Origin: Pseudomonas marginalis
GTDB lineage: Bacteria > Pseudomonadota > Gammaproteobacteria > Pseudomonadales > Pseudomonadaceae
NCBI RefSeq assembly: GCF_001645105.1
Contig: NZ_LKEG01000022.1
Coordinates: forward strand, 50,238-114,237
DNA length: 64,000 nt
Direction: 5' to 3'
Numbering within the stretch: the first letter of the stretch is position 1; every line of letters starts with the position of its first letter. The translations under genes and the position numbers were made by a program. Below are positions 24,438 through 34,014 of this stretch, piece after piece. The notes below the pieces were generated by a model that was not told the origin of the DNA, made no database searches, and was given only the letters and a program-made list of their open reading frames with translations.

Positions 24438-27260
24438 ATGAAACTCAAACATTTCCTGCAACCCCTCGACGCCACCTTCTCCACGCCCAAGGCCGCCCGC
24501 AAGCTGCTGCGCCTGTTCGCCCTGGCGTTGGTGTTGGGTGTGTATGCGGGCGCCTACAGCTATTTGCGCGCTGCGTTCAGCGAGGAGATTTCGTTGCGGC
24601 GCAGTTACATGAATGAGGCGATTTCCGATGCGCAGAGTTTTTTTGTCAGCCGCCAGACGCTGTTGAAAAGCCTCGGCCTGTCCACCGTGCCGCATGTGAC
24701 GCCGCCCGTGGGCAACCTCAATAACGTGCCCGCCGAGGAAGTGCATATCACCTTGGGGGAGGCGGGCAATATCTGGAGCCTGTGGCTGACCCGGCGCATG
24801 CTCGACTACCTGGAGGCGAACCAGGTCAACCTGATTTATGTGGCCCAGCGTGCCGAGCCTGGCGTGGAGCGCCTGTTCACCGTCGGCCCGGCACCGGAGG
24901 CAGTGCCGGAGACGGTGTTGCAGCGACTGATGGCGGTCGATACCGGCAAGGTCTCGGTCAGCGACGAGCTGTGGCTCACCGAGCAAAGCCGGCTGGATTC
25001 GCCGCTGTATATTTTTACCCGCCTGGATGACCGCAGCCCCACCTCGGGTTGGCTCGGCCTGGAGGTCGATGGGCCGGACCTGATCAACGCCCTGCAGCAT
25101 GAAAAGGCTGGCGACTTCATGTTGCTCGACGCCGCAGGCCAGCTGATTTTCAGCAGCACGCCCGATCAACCAGCGGCGGCGCAGGTGCTGCGCCAGTATC
25201 ATTCCACGGCCAGTTTCGGCTGGGAGGGCAGTCGCTGGTTGCCGGACCGCTTGGCCATCCGCAAACACCTGGGCTATTCCCAATGGCAGATCGTTTACAG
25301 CCTGGAGCTGAGTTCGTTGCTGCCCAGCCTGGCGTTGCCGCTGCTGGTGTGCCTGCTGCTGTGCGCATTGGCGAGCCTGTTGATGATGCGGCTGGTGCGA
25401 CGTATCGATCAGCGGCTGATCATCCCGGCGGCCAATCGCATCGAAGCCTTGGTAGAAAGCGAGGCGTTCAGCAGCGCGGTCATTCGTATCGCGCCGGTGG
25501 CCTTGTGCGTATTGCGCCGCAGTGACGGCGAAGTGGTGCTGGAGAATCCCTTGTCGCGCCAATGGCTGGGCAACGGGCAGGAGCGCCAGCAGTTGTGCCA
25601 CGACTGGATTCGCCGGGCCTTTCACGCCGGCGAGCAAAGCAACACCGATGAGCTGCAAATAGCCGACGGTCGCCACTTGTTCCTGAGCTTCGCACCCACC
25701 CGTTATCAACGTGAAGAAGTGTTGATCTGCGCGTTCAGCGATATCACCGAGCGCAAACAGGTGGAGCTGGCCTTGCAGCAGGCACGTACCTTGGCGGATG
25801 CGGCCAATGAGGCCAAGACGTTGTTCCTGGCGACCATGAGCCATGAAATCCGCACCCCCCTTTACGGTGTGTTGGGCACCCTGGAATTGCTCGCCCGCAC
25901 CGACCTCAACAGCCAGCAGCGCGGCTACCTGAATGCCATCGAAGGCTCGTCGGCGAACTTGCTGCAACTGATCTGTGATGTGCTGGATGTGTCGAAAATC
26001 GAGGCAGGGCAACTGTCCCTCGAACTCAGCGTATTTTCCCCGCTGGAGCTGGTGCAGGAGGTGATTCAAGGCTACGCGGGCGCCGCCCAGAGCAAGGGCT
26101 TGCAGCTGTTTGCCTGCATAGATCCGCAACTGCCCGACCAGGTGCGCGGCGATGTCACGCGTATCCGCCAGATCCTCAATAACCTGCTCAACAATGCGCT
26201 CAAGTTCACCGAGAGCGGGCGCATCGTATTGCGCTTGCGCCTGGAGAGCCGCGAAGGCGAGCGCGCCCTGTTGCAGTGGCAAGTGGTCGATACCGGCAAG
26301 GGTATTGCGGCGCACGATCAGCCGTATTTGTTCGAGCCGTTTTTCCAGGCCAGCGGCAATGCCAATGTGGTGGCGGGCACCGGGCTTGGGTTGTCGATCT
26401 GCAAGCGCCTGGTGCACCTGATGAACGGCACGCTGCGGCTGGTCAGCGAGCCGGGACTGGGCAGCAGTTTTACCTTCACCTTGCCGTTGGAGCAGGTTGA
26501 CGAATACGCGCATGAGCCGTGGGCGTTGCCCTTGCTGGGCGAACGCGTCTATGTAGTGTCGCCGGTACGCGAGCTGGCCGAAAGCATTGGCGGCTGGTTG
26601 CGGCGTTGGGGCGCGCGGGCGCAATTGGGCCTGCCGCACTCGGTCGAGGCCGACCCCGGCGCGGTGCTGGTGGAGCTGTATCCCGGCCCGGTCGACCCCG
26701 GCCAACGGCTGCGCTGGTCCGGGCCTCGGGTGATGGCGGCCGCCGATGAGCATGGTGTCCATCAAGGGCCGGGTGCCTGCTGGCAGATCGGCCTGAACCA
26801 GCTGCAGGCGCTCAATCGCGCGGTCAGCCGCGCCCAGGGTATCGAGGAACACCCGTCGCCAACGCCTTGCGAGGTGCCGGCCGAGATCAACCTCAACCTG
26901 CGCCTGCTGGTGGCTGAAGACAACCTGATCAACCAGTTGATCCTGCGTGATCAACTCGAAGAGCTCGGCTGCACCGTGGTGCTCGCGGGCGACGGCATTG
27001 AAGCGCTGTCGCTGTGGGGCGAAACCGCGTTCGACTTGATTCTCACCGACGTCAACATGCCGCGCATGAATGGCTACGAACTCACCGAGCAATTGCGGCG
27101 CCTGGGCTGCGCCTTGCCGATCATCGGTGCCACCGCCAACGCCATGCTCGATGAAGCCGAGCGCTGCCTCAACGCGGGCATGGACCACTGCCTGGTCAAG
27201 CCCTTCACGTTGCGCGTGCTTCACCAGTGCTTGCAGCCTTATCAGAGGAGCGTGCTTTGA
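24438..27260 (+). CDS. Hybrid sensor histidine kinase, PvrS-like
   Basis: 940 residues from the ATG at 24438. TM1 at about 22-43, a periplasmic sensor domain to about 290, TM2 near 292-312, a short PAS-like region, HisKA with His469 in ATMSHEIRTPLYGVLGTLE, HATPase (LNNLLNNALKFTESG, GTGLGLSICKRLVHLMNG), a degenerate receiver-like middle, and a C-terminal receiver with Asp871 in LILTDVNMPRMNGYE. There is no HPt domain, so it needs an external phosphotransfer partner, possibly the HPt of the kinase at 28581. It heads a four-gene operon beside a fimbrial cluster; the architecture resembles the PvrS/RcsC/RocS family. Confidence 0.88.
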   Translation: MKLKHFLQPLDATFSTPKAARKLLRLFALALVLGVYAGAYSYLRAAFSEEISLRRSYMNEAISDAQSFFVSRQTLLKSLGLSTVPHVTPPVGNLNNVPAEEVHITLGEAGNIWSLWLTRRMLDYLEANQVNLIYVAQRAEPGVERLFTVGPAPEAVPETVLQRLMAVDTGKVSVSDELWLTEQSRLDSPLYIFTRLDDRSPTSGWLGLEVDGPDLINALQHEKAGDFMLLDAAGQLIFSSTPDQPAAAQVLRQYHSTASFGWEGSRWLPDRLAIRKHLGYSQWQIVYSLELSSLLPSLALPLLVCLLLCALASLLMMRLVRRIDQRLIIPAANRIEALVESEAFSSAVIRIAPVALCVLRRSDGEVVLENPLSRQWLGNGQERQQLCHDWIRRAFHAGEQSNTDELQIADGRHLFLSFAPTRYQREEVLICAFSDITERKQVELALQQARTLADAANEAKTLFLATMSHEIRTPLYGVLGTLELLARTDLNSQQRGYLNAIEGSSANLLQLICDVLDVSKIEAGQLSLELSVFSPLELVQEVIQGYAGAAQSKGLQLFACIDPQLPDQVRGDVTRIRQILNNLLNNALKFTESGRIVLRLRLESREGERALLQWQVVDTGKGIAAHDQPYLFEPFFQASGNANVVAGTGLGLSICKRLVHLMNGTLRLVSEPGLGSSFTFTLPLEQVDEYAHEPWALPLLGERVYVVSPVRELAESIGGWLRRWGARAQLGLPHSVEADPGAVLVELYPGPVDPGQRLRWSGPRVMAAADEHGVHQGPGACWQIGLNQLQALNRAVSRAQGIEEHPSPTPCEVPAEINLNLRLLVAEDNLINQLILRDQLEELGCTVVLAGDGIEALSLWGETAFDLILTDVNMPRMNGYELTEQLRRLGCALPIIGATANAMLDEAERCLNAGMDHCLVKPFTLRVLHQCLQPYQRSVL

Positions 27261-28456
27261 GTGCCTATCGCGTGCTCATTGTGGAAGACCATCCTTTTCA
27301 GCATGAGTACCTGATCAACGTGTTCCAGGGCATCGGCGGCTTTGACGTCGACGTGGTCTGGGACGGCGCGAGCGCGTTGCAGCGCCTGGCCCGCCAGCGC
27401 TATGACCTGTTGCTCAGCGACTTGATGATGCCGGGCATGGACGGCGTGCAGTTGATCCAGCAACTGGCGCACCTGCAGGCGCCACCGGCCTTGGCACTGA
27501 TGAGCGTGGCCTCGCGGCGCATGCTGGTGGGCGCCGGCCAGGTAGCGGATAACCTGGGCCTCACTGTCGCGGGGTTGATCTCCAAACCGGTGCGCGAGCC
27601 CCAGGTGCGCACCCTGCGCGATTGCCTCGACAAACTCGCCGAACAGGCCCGCACACCCTGCTGCCATCGCGGTGTCGGTCTGGCCCGGGAGGACCTGGTG
27701 CGCGCCTTGGCCAACGGTGAAATTCAGGCCTGGTTCCAGCCCAAGAAGTCCCTGCATGACGGGCGCATCGTCGGCGCCGAAGCGTTGGCACGCTGGGTCC
27801 ATCCGGTGGAGGGGTTGTTGCTGCCCAGTGAGTTCCTCGGTGAAATCGAGCGGCTGGGCCTGGAAACCCAACTGCTGACCTGCATCCTCACCCAGTCCCT
27901 GACCGCCCAGGCCCAGTGGGCGCAGCTCGGCTACCGGTTGCCGGTGTCGATCAACCTGCCCACGCACTTGCTTGACCAATGCGACCTGGTCGACCGCCTG
28001 CTGGCCCAGGTTCAGCAGCGCGATGCCGAGCCTCGGCAAATCACCTTCGAATTGATGGAAAGCTCCACCACACGGTTGCCCAGTAGCTACTACGCTGGAG
28101 CATGTCGCCTGCGCATGATGGGCTTTGGCTTGGCGCAGGACGATTTTGGCAAGGGGTTCAGCTCTTACTTCAACCTGGTTTCCACGCCGTTCAACGAAGT
28201 GAAGATCGACCGCTCGCTGGTGCACGGCTGTGCCGAGAATGAAAGCCTGGCGTCGGCCCTGCAAAGCATTGTCGAACTGGGCCGCAAGCTGGGGCTGACC
28301 ACCACGGCCGAAGGCGCTGAAACACAGGCGGAGCTGGCGGTACTGCGGCGTATTCGCTGCGACCAGGTGCAAGGTTTCCTGATCTCCCAGGGCGTGACGG
28401 CGGATAAATTCAGCGCTTTATTGATCGAAGATGGCCCTGCGCCAGCACTTATCTGA
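27257..28456 (+). CDS. REC-EAL c-di-GMP phosphodiesterase, PvrR/RocR-like
   Basis: 399 residues. The start is a TTG that overlaps the stop of the kinase (TTGA), with GAGGAG six bases upstream, so it is translationally coupled. The receiver domain has Asp55 in LLLSDLMMPGMDG. The EAL domain has Glu175 in GAEALARW, the QPK substrate residue, SINLPTHLLDQ, ELMESS, DDFGKGFSS, VKIDRSLV, TTAEGAETQ and QVQGFLIS. All metal and catalytic residues seem present, so it should hydrolyse c-di-GMP. Such proteins oppose fimbrial activation by the paired regulator. Confidence 0.9.
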   Translation: MSAYRVLIVEDHPFQHEYLINVFQGIGGFDVDVVWDGASALQRLARQRYDLLLSDLMMPGMDGVQLIQQLAHLQAPPALALMSVASRRMLVGAGQVADNLGLTVAGLISKPVREPQVRTLRDCLDKLAEQARTPCCHRGVGLAREDLVRALANGEIQAWFQPKKSLHDGRIVGAEALARWVHPVEGLLLPSEFLGEIERLGLETQLLTCILTQSLTAQAQWAQLGYRLPVSINLPTHLLDQCDLVDRLLAQVQQRDAEPRQITFELMESSTTRLPSSYYAGACRLRMMGFGLAQDDFGKGFSSYFNLVSTPFNEVKIDRSLVHGCAENESLASALQSIVELGRKLGLTTTAEGAETQAELAVLRRIRCDQVQGFLISQGVTADKFSALLIEDGPAPALI

Positions 28457-28580
28457 GCGGCCAGGGTCACACAGTCAAGAAGCCCGAAGGAAGGGTCGCC
28501 CGGTTCGCCGGGCGTTATTGGCCAATGCCGGGATCATGCATAGGCTCCACGTCCTGATTCAGGCTTCTGCGGTACTGACG

Positions 28581-31496
28581 ATGAAACATGCAAGCTTGCG
28601 CCTGGATAAACTCGCGCAAAGTTCCCAGCGCCTGAACAAAGCCCTGTTGTTGCTCACCGGGCTCGCCTTGTTGCTGTCCAGCAGTTGCTACTGGGCGGTG
28701 TCGCGGTTGCTCGATGCCGAACAGGAAAAAGTCGAGTTTCACTTCGCCCGCGTGGTGGAAATCATCCATGAGCATGAGGCGTTCCTGCGCAACGTTGCGG
28801 TCGGCTATAGCCGCAGCAATGCGCCGCCACTGCCGGTGGTGCAATCCACCCAGGTCGTGCAATTGCAGCACGAGGCCGGGCAGGTCGTGGTGCAGGCCAA
28901 GGGCTTCGCGCTGTCGTTGCCGTTCACGTTGTCTTACGGTGCGGATTTCACGGCGGATGACACGCGCCGCGCGCTGGCGTTTGGCGTGCAATTGACCGAC
29001 TACTACGGCGGCTATTGGGCCAGCTCGTTCTACGCCTCACCGCAGCTGTTCGTGTTTACCCCCAATGACGTCGCCAGCCTGGCCGTCCCTGGCATCGGCG
29101 GCCTGCGCCAGCATCAGCCGTTGTTGCGCGAGCGCTACCGCGACGTGGTGAGCCGTTTGCACCAGTTGCAGCAGAGCCAAAACCTGTTGCTCACTGACAG
29201 GCGCGTGCGCTGGATGCGCGCACCCTTGCAGCTGTATCCAAACACCCGCAGCCTCGTCGCGATGATCGGCCTCGATGCGCCCGCCGCCGTATTGCCGGCC
29301 AACCAACCTCAGGGCCTGCTGACGTTAGCGGCGGTTGTCGATACGTCTCAGGTCGATGAGTTCGAGCGGGTGCTGCAACTGTCGGTCTACAACCAGTTCA
29401 CGCTGATCTCGCCTCAGGGCGATGTATTGCTCGGCAGCCTTGGCGATGAACACTTGGCGCCACTTGGGCTGAGCTTTAACAGCCTGGGCCTGCGCTTCAA
29501 GATGATCAGTGAGGGCGGCGAGCACTGGACCGGCTTGTACGCCATCAGCTACCAGGATTTCCTGCGCTACGCCAAATGGCCGCTGCTGGGCCTGGGCCTT
29601 ACATTTCTGGCGGCGGTGCTGCTGGGTTGGTGGATCAACCATTGGTACAAGACCCGCATTGTCAGCCCGGCCCAGCGTGCCCAAGAGCGTCTGTTCGAGA
29701 GCGAAGCGTTCAACCGCATCATGTTGCACAACGCCCCGGCCGGCCTGTGCGTGGTGCGGCGCAGCGACTGCCAATTGCTGCTGGAAAACCAGCGTGCCCT
29801 GCAGCTGGGCGGCACCGCGCCGCTGGTGGACGTACTCCGCGCCAATAACGGCCCGGACACCCCCGGCGAGATGTGCCTGGCCGTACAGGGGCGCTACCTG
29901 CAGGTGGTGGTGGTTGCCGCGCGCTACGAGGGCGAAGACGTGTTTCTGTGCGGCTGCAACGACATCACCCGGCATGTGGACGAAGCGCTGCTGCTCGACC
30001 AGGCGCGTCAGGAAGCCACCGCCGCCAACGAAGCCAAGACCGTGTTCCTGGCCACCATGAGTCACGAAATCCGCACACCGCTGTATGGCGTGCTCGGCAA
30101 CCTGGAACTGATGGCCCTGACCGCCATGAGCGAGCGCCAGCGCCAGTACCTGGAAATCATCCAGGGCTCTTCCACCGTGCTGTTCCAACTGATCAGCAAT
30201 ATTCTGGACGTGTCGAAGATCGAGTCCGGGCAAATGGCCGTGGAAGCGGCGCCCTTCAACCCGCAGCAATTGGTCGAGGAAGCGGTGCTGGGCTTTACCG
30301 CCACGGCGCGCAACAAGGGCTTGCAGATTGATGCGGAGATCGACCCCCAAGTGCCCTGCCAATTGCTCGGCGACGCGGGGCGTATCCGGCAGATCCTGCA
30401 TAACCTGCTGGGCAATGCGATCAAGTTCACTGAGTCGGGGCGCGTGCGTTTGCGGTTGACCGTACAGGCGCTGCTCGCGGATGAAGTCGCCCTGCAATGG
30501 CAGGTCACCGACACCGGCGTGGGCATTCCGGAAAAAGCCCTGGACCAGTTGTTCAAGCCGTTCTACCAAGTGGCCAACGGCCAGGATGGCAACGGCGCAG
30601 GCCTGGGCTTGTCGATCTGTTCGCGCCTGAGCGAGCTGATGGGCGGTAGCATGCGCGTGGTCAGTGAGCCTGGGCTGGGCAGCAGCTTTTCGCTGTTCAT
30701 CACCTTGCCGATTGTTAACAGCGCCCCTTCATTGGCCAGCCCTGAGTTTGCACCGCCGTGTCTTGATGCGCCGTGCCTGAACGTACGGGTGCTGGTGGCC
30801 GAAGACAACCCGGTCAGCCAAGCCGTGCTGCAGGAACAGCTCGAAGCCCTCGGCGCCCAAGCCACCGTGGCGCGCGACGGTGAACACGCCCTGCAAATCT
30901 GGGGCTCGCAGCCGTTCGACCTGGTGATCACCGACATCAACATGCCGCGCCTGAACGGCTACGACCTGGCCCGCGCCCTGCGTGAACAGGGCGTGCAGGT
31001 GCCGATTATCGGCGTCACCGCCAATGCCCTGCGCGAGGAGGGCGAGCGTTGCTTGGCGGTGGGCATGAACGCCTGGGTGGTCAAACCGTTGAGCATGAGC
31101 ATGCTGCGCCAGGCCTTGATGGCGCACTGTCGCCGCGCAAATGCCTTGGCGGTGCCCCCGACGGACCGCGACCGCGACGGCTGGATCGAGTTGTCCCCGG
31201 CCATGCGCCAATTGATGGGCAACACCTTGCTGGCGGACGTGCAGCACATCGAGCAGGGCCTGGCCGTCGGCGATACCGAGCGGGTGCGCCAGCGCCTGCA
31301 CAGCCTCAACGGTGCGCTGGCCAGCGTGCGCGCCGGGGTTTTATCCGGTGCGTGTCAGGCATGGGAAAACGCGCTGTACGAAGCCCCTCTGGATGACCAC
31401 GCCGCCACGCAGATCCGCGGGTTGTGCGCGCGGCTGACGGCGGTGGCGCAGTGCTTGCTTGCAGAACTTTCTGCCCAGAACAAGGAAGCTGAATAA
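28581..31496 (+). CDS. Hybrid sensor histidine kinase with HPt, RcsC-like
   Basis: 971 residues if the ATG at 28581 is used (28536 is an alternative; neither has a strong ribosome site). TM1 at about 22-42, a periplasmic domain to about 330, TM2 near 335-355, HisKA with His495 in ATMSHEIRTPLYGVLGNLE, HATPase (HNLLGNAIKFTESG, GAGLGLSICSRLSELMGG), receiver with Asp785 in LVITDINMPRLNGYD and a C-terminal HPt with His907 in RLHSLNGALASV. This is a full phosphorelay. It is a paralogue of the kinase at 24438 and shares the operon with the RcsB-like regulator that follows. Confidence 0.88.
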   Translation: MKHASLRLDKLAQSSQRLNKALLLLTGLALLLSSSCYWAVSRLLDAEQEKVEFHFARVVEIIHEHEAFLRNVAVGYSRSNAPPLPVVQSTQVVQLQHEAGQVVVQAKGFALSLPFTLSYGADFTADDTRRALAFGVQLTDYYGGYWASSFYASPQLFVFTPNDVASLAVPGIGGLRQHQPLLRERYRDVVSRLHQLQQSQNLLLTDRRVRWMRAPLQLYPNTRSLVAMIGLDAPAAVLPANQPQGLLTLAAVVDTSQVDEFERVLQLSVYNQFTLISPQGDVLLGSLGDEHLAPLGLSFNSLGLRFKMISEGGEHWTGLYAISYQDFLRYAKWPLLGLGLTFLAAVLLGWWINHWYKTRIVSPAQRAQERLFESEAFNRIMLHNAPAGLCVVRRSDCQLLLENQRALQLGGTAPLVDVLRANNGPDTPGEMCLAVQGRYLQVVVVAARYEGEDVFLCGCNDITRHVDEALLLDQARQEATAANEAKTVFLATMSHEIRTPLYGVLGNLELMALTAMSERQRQYLEIIQGSSTVLFQLISNILDVSKIESGQMAVEAAPFNPQQLVEEAVLGFTATARNKGLQIDAEIDPQVPCQLLGDAGRIRQILHNLLGNAIKFTESGRVRLRLTVQALLADEVALQWQVTDTGVGIPEKALDQLFKPFYQVANGQDGNGAGLGLSICSRLSELMGGSMRVVSEPGLGSSFSLFITLPIVNSAPSLASPEFAPPCLDAPCLNVRVLVAEDNPVSQAVLQEQLEALGAQATVARDGEHALQIWGSQPFDLVITDINMPRLNGYDLARALREQGVQVPIIGVTANALREEGERCLAVGMNAWVVKPLSMSMLRQALMAHCRRANALAVPPTDRDRDGWIELSPAMRQLMGNTLLADVQHIEQGLAVGDTERVRQRLHSLNGALASVRAGVLSGACQAWENALYEAPLDDHAATQIRGLCARLTAVAQCLLAELSAQNKEAE

Positions 31497-32143
31497 TGCG
31501 AGACATGAACGTTGTGATCGCCGACGACCACCCGATCGTACTGGTGGGCGTGCGCGAGATTGTGCAGCGCGATTCACGTTATCGCCTGGTGGGCGAGGCC
31601 GTCAGTTCCAGCCAGTTGATCGAGCTGTTGCGCGCGCATCGGCCGCAAGTGCTGATCACGGATTTCAACATGCCGGGTGATGACACCTACGGCGATGGCC
31701 TGAAACTGATCGAGTACATCCTGCGCCACTTTCCCGACACCCAGGTGCTGGTGCTGACCATGATTTCCAACAGCCTGATTCTTACCCGCTTGCAGGAACT
31801 GGGCGTGGCCGGCGTGATCCAGAAAAACCACCTGCACGACGAAATCGAAAAAGCCCTGGGCGCCATCAGTGCCCAGCGCAATTACCAGGCGCCTAGGCCT
31901 GCGGCGACGTCGGTGGTGGGCAATGCGTACCAAGTGCAGGAGCGCTTCCAGAGCCTGTCGCCGCGGGAAATGGAGGTGCTGCGTTTATTTGTGACGGGCA
32001 TGAGCGTCAGCGATATCGCGCGGCAACTGAGCCGCAGCAACAAGACCGTCAGCGCGCAGAAAATCTCCGCCATGCGCAAGCTGGACGTGGACAGTGACCA
32101 GGCGTTGCTGACCTATTGCATCGAGGCGCGGCAGTTCCAGTAG
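31496..32143 (+). CDS. NarL/LuxR-type response regulator, RcsB-like
   Basis: 215 residues. Receiver with DDHPIVLVGVREIV and Asp56 in VLITDFNMPGDDTYGDG, then a LuxR-type helix-turn-helix: LSPREMEVLRLFVTGMSVSDIA and SRSNKTVSAQKISAMRKL. The HTH wording (KTVSAQKISAMRKL) is that of RcsB/RocA regulators. AAGGAAG seven bases upstream; its ATG shares the last base of the kinase stop (TAATG). It ends exactly where the convergent fimbrial operon ends and is the likely activator of that operon. Confidence 0.9.
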   Translation: MRDMNVVIADDHPIVLVGVREIVQRDSRYRLVGEAVSSSQLIELLRAHRPQVLITDFNMPGDDTYGDGLKLIEYILRHFPDTQVLVLTMISNSLILTRLQELGVAGVIQKNHLHDEIEKALGAISAQRNYQAPRPAATSVVGNAYQVQERFQSLSPREMEVLRLFVTGMSVSDIARQLSRSNKTVSAQKISAMRKLDVDSDQALLTYCIEARQFQ

Positions 32144-32632
32144 TCAGCGGTAGGTGATGTGCATCAACAGCATTGCGCTGTAGCTGCCCGCGTCGGGCAG
32201 TTCACCCACGGACACGGGCTTGACGCGCAGGGTCAGTTCCAGCGGTCCGTCGGTTACCGGCCAGGTGCCGGTTTCTCCCAGGCTGAAATCAGCCTTCACG
32301 CCTTTATTCAGCAAGCCAAGCTGCAAGCCCAGGGCCGGGCGGCTGGTGAGCAGGGTGTGGCTGTCAACGCTGCCCACGCCCGCCGTGAGGGTTAGGCTGA
32401 CTTGGCTGTTGGGCTGGCAATCGAACACCAGCGGCACGTCGGTGACGCTGGCACTGGCGTCGGCCAACTGGTTGAGGTTCACGTTGCCCAGGTCCACCTG
32501 TTGCGTACTGGGAAAACGCGCTGAGCAAGGGGGCGCGATCAGCTTGCCGGTGACGTCGACCTTTGTTTGGTCCGCTGCCTGGGCAGCGGCTGCGCCGGTC
32601 ATCGCCAGCAGTATCCAAAGCAACCTGTTCAT
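32144..32632 (-). CDS. Fimbrial subunit (minor pilin), last gene of chaperone-usher operon
   Basis: 162 residues with a signal peptide (LLWILLAMTGAAAAQA). The pilin fold is suggested by VDVTGKLIAPPCSARF near the N-terminus with a second Cys in VFDCQPNSQVSLTLTAG and the C-terminal beta motif YSAMLLMHITYR. The ATG overlaps the stop of the previous pilin gene (ATGA). It probably is a minor or adaptor subunit. Confidence 0.82.
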   Translation of the reverse strand: MNRLLWILLAMTGAAAAQAADQTKVDVTGKLIAPPCSARFPSTQQVDLGNVNLNQLADASASVTDVPLVFDCQPNSQVSLTLTAGVGSVDSHTLLTSRPALGLQLGLLNKGVKADFSLGETGTWPVTDGPLELTLRVKPVSVGELPDAGSYSAMLLMHITYR

Positions 32633-33099
32633 AAGTAATTGATGGTCATGACCATGGACGAACTGAAGGCTCCGGGCGTCAATGCCCCGCGCGCAATCAA
32701 TTGTGCCTTGAGGCTGATATCGACGTTGCCACTCAGGTTGGTGTAGCGCTTGGTGGTGCCGTTGAGGTTGGCCAAGGAATCGTCGGCCGCCCACAACAGC
32801 GACACGCCCAAGTTGTCGACGGTGGTTTTGGCGACAGTGGCCGTATGTGTGCCGTTATTGGCGCTGAAGCTGACATTCATCGATGAGCCCGCCGGGCAAA
32901 TCAATTGCACGGGGATGGGCTGGGTGGCGGTCGTAGTCACTTGGTCGGTGCGTACATCACCAAATTCGGCGGTGAGGGTGGTGCTGGTGCTGAGCACGCA
33001 CGGCGGACGAGTCAGGGTGCCGCGTACGGTGATGTTCACGGTATCCGCGGCCTGTGCGGTGGCGCTGAGCAGCGCCAGGGCGAGCAGTGAGGTTTTCAT
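32629..33099 (-). CDS. Fimbrial subunit (minor pilin)
   Basis: 156 residues, signal peptide LLALALLSATAQA. The mature start VNITVRGTLTRPPCVLSTS and a partner Cys in PVQLICPAGSSMNVSF give the pilin disulfide; the C-terminus is SSSMVMTINYL with the expected penultimate aromatic. It lies 10 bp after the adhesin-like gene and overlaps the next pilin. The Ala-Thr-rich sequence and similarity to the neighbouring subunit suggest local duplication. Confidence 0.83.
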   Translation of the reverse strand: MKTSLLALALLSATAQAADTVNITVRGTLTRPPCVLSTSTTLTAEFGDVRTDQVTTTATQPIPVQLICPAGSSMNVSFSANNGTHTATVAKTTVDNLGVSLLWAADDSLANLNGTTKRYTNLSGNVDISLKAQLIARGALTPGAFSSSMVMTINYL

Positions 33100-33109
33100 G
33101 GCGATGGTC

Positions 33110-34012
33110 TCAGCGATAGTCGATGGTCAGGGTGTATTGGCTCTGGAAGGCACCGGCCGGGGATTGGCCGCTTTCCAATTGTGGGGTGAAACCCAGCCCC
33201 AAGCTGTTGCTGCCCTGGCGAAGCTGCAGGGTGCGCGGGCTGTTCAGGTTTACCGGCGTGTTATCCCCCCAGCGTGCCTGCATGTTCAGCCCCGCCAAGG
33301 TGGTGCGCGATACGCCGTTACTGGCGCTGACCACCGCTTGGCTTGGCACCAGCGTAGCGGTGGCTTGTACAGCGGCTGGGCAGGTGACTGATACCGAGGT
33401 GGATTGCTTCTGGTTACTGAGGTCGGCACTGCTGATGGTGCCGAACGATAGGTCGACGCTGCTCGGTGAACTCAAGCTGCAGGCGGGCAGGTAGACCGTG
33501 TAGTTAAACGGATATTGCATGAACCATTCGGCCCAATTGGCGTAATTATGCGAAGTCACGCCAAGGTACAGCTGGACATAGCGCCGGCCCGTAGTACGGG
33601 GCGCCGTGCCCACCAGTCTGTATCGATAGGGCACCACCGTGTTGAGCGGCAGCGGCCGGCAGGGCCCGCCCAGACAACTCCCTCCATATTGGCCCAGGGG
33701 CAACTCAAGCATGTAGGTGTTGTTGTATGGGTCGACAAAGCGCAACCGGGCCTGATCGGCGCCGGACATATAGGCGATCTGCGCATTCATGCCGGCCGCA
33801 TAAGGGAAGGCCCGGCGAATGGTGCAAGTGCCGGTATAGGCAATATCGATCTCCTGCCCCGGCGTGAACCGGTACCCATTGCTCGGGTAGCCCGGCATTG
33901 AGCATTCGAGGTTGCCACCAATCAAGGCGTGCGCCGATTGCGGCAGGCCGCTCAATACGGCGCACACCAACGCCAGCATCAGCCCAGCGTGCGTTTTGCC
34001 CAGGATATTCAT
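33110..34012 (-). CDS. Fimbrial tip adhesin-like protein
   Basis: 300 residues with a signal peptide (LMLALVCAVLSGLPQSAHA). The two-domain layout fits a tip adhesin: an N-terminal part with several Cys (LECSMPGYPSNGYRF, TGTCTIRRAFP, GGSCLGGPCRPL) unlike pilins, and a C-terminal pilin domain from about residue 175 (PACSLSSPSSVDLSFGTIS) ending QSQYTLTIDYR. The ligand is unknown. The start is ATG at 34012; GTG at 34018 overlaps the usher stop and is an alternative. Confidence 0.78.
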   Translation of the reverse strand: MNILGKTHAGLMLALVCAVLSGLPQSAHALIGGNLECSMPGYPSNGYRFTPGQEIDIAYTGTCTIRRAFPYAAGMNAQIAYMSGADQARLRFVDPYNNTYMLELPLGQYGGSCLGGPCRPLPLNTVVPYRYRLVGTAPRTTGRRYVQLYLGVTSHNYANWAEWFMQYPFNYTVYLPACSLSSPSSVDLSFGTISSADLSNQKQSTSVSVTCPAAVQATATLVPSQAVVSASNGVSRTTLAGLNMQARWGDNTPVNLNSPRTLQLRQGSNSLGLGFTPQLESGQSPAGAFQSQYTLTIDYR

Positions 34013-34014
34013 GA

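Noticed and set aside
24399..27224. A 941-codon open frame on the minus strand across the first hybrid kinase
   Set aside because: It mirrors the plus-strand kinase codon pattern in GC-rich DNA, shows only low-complexity His/Gln/Arg-rich sequence and has no family motifs.
29325..30569. A 414-codon minus-strand frame inside the second hybrid kinase
   Set aside because: Antisense to HisKA/HATPase motifs; composition is that of a shadow frame.
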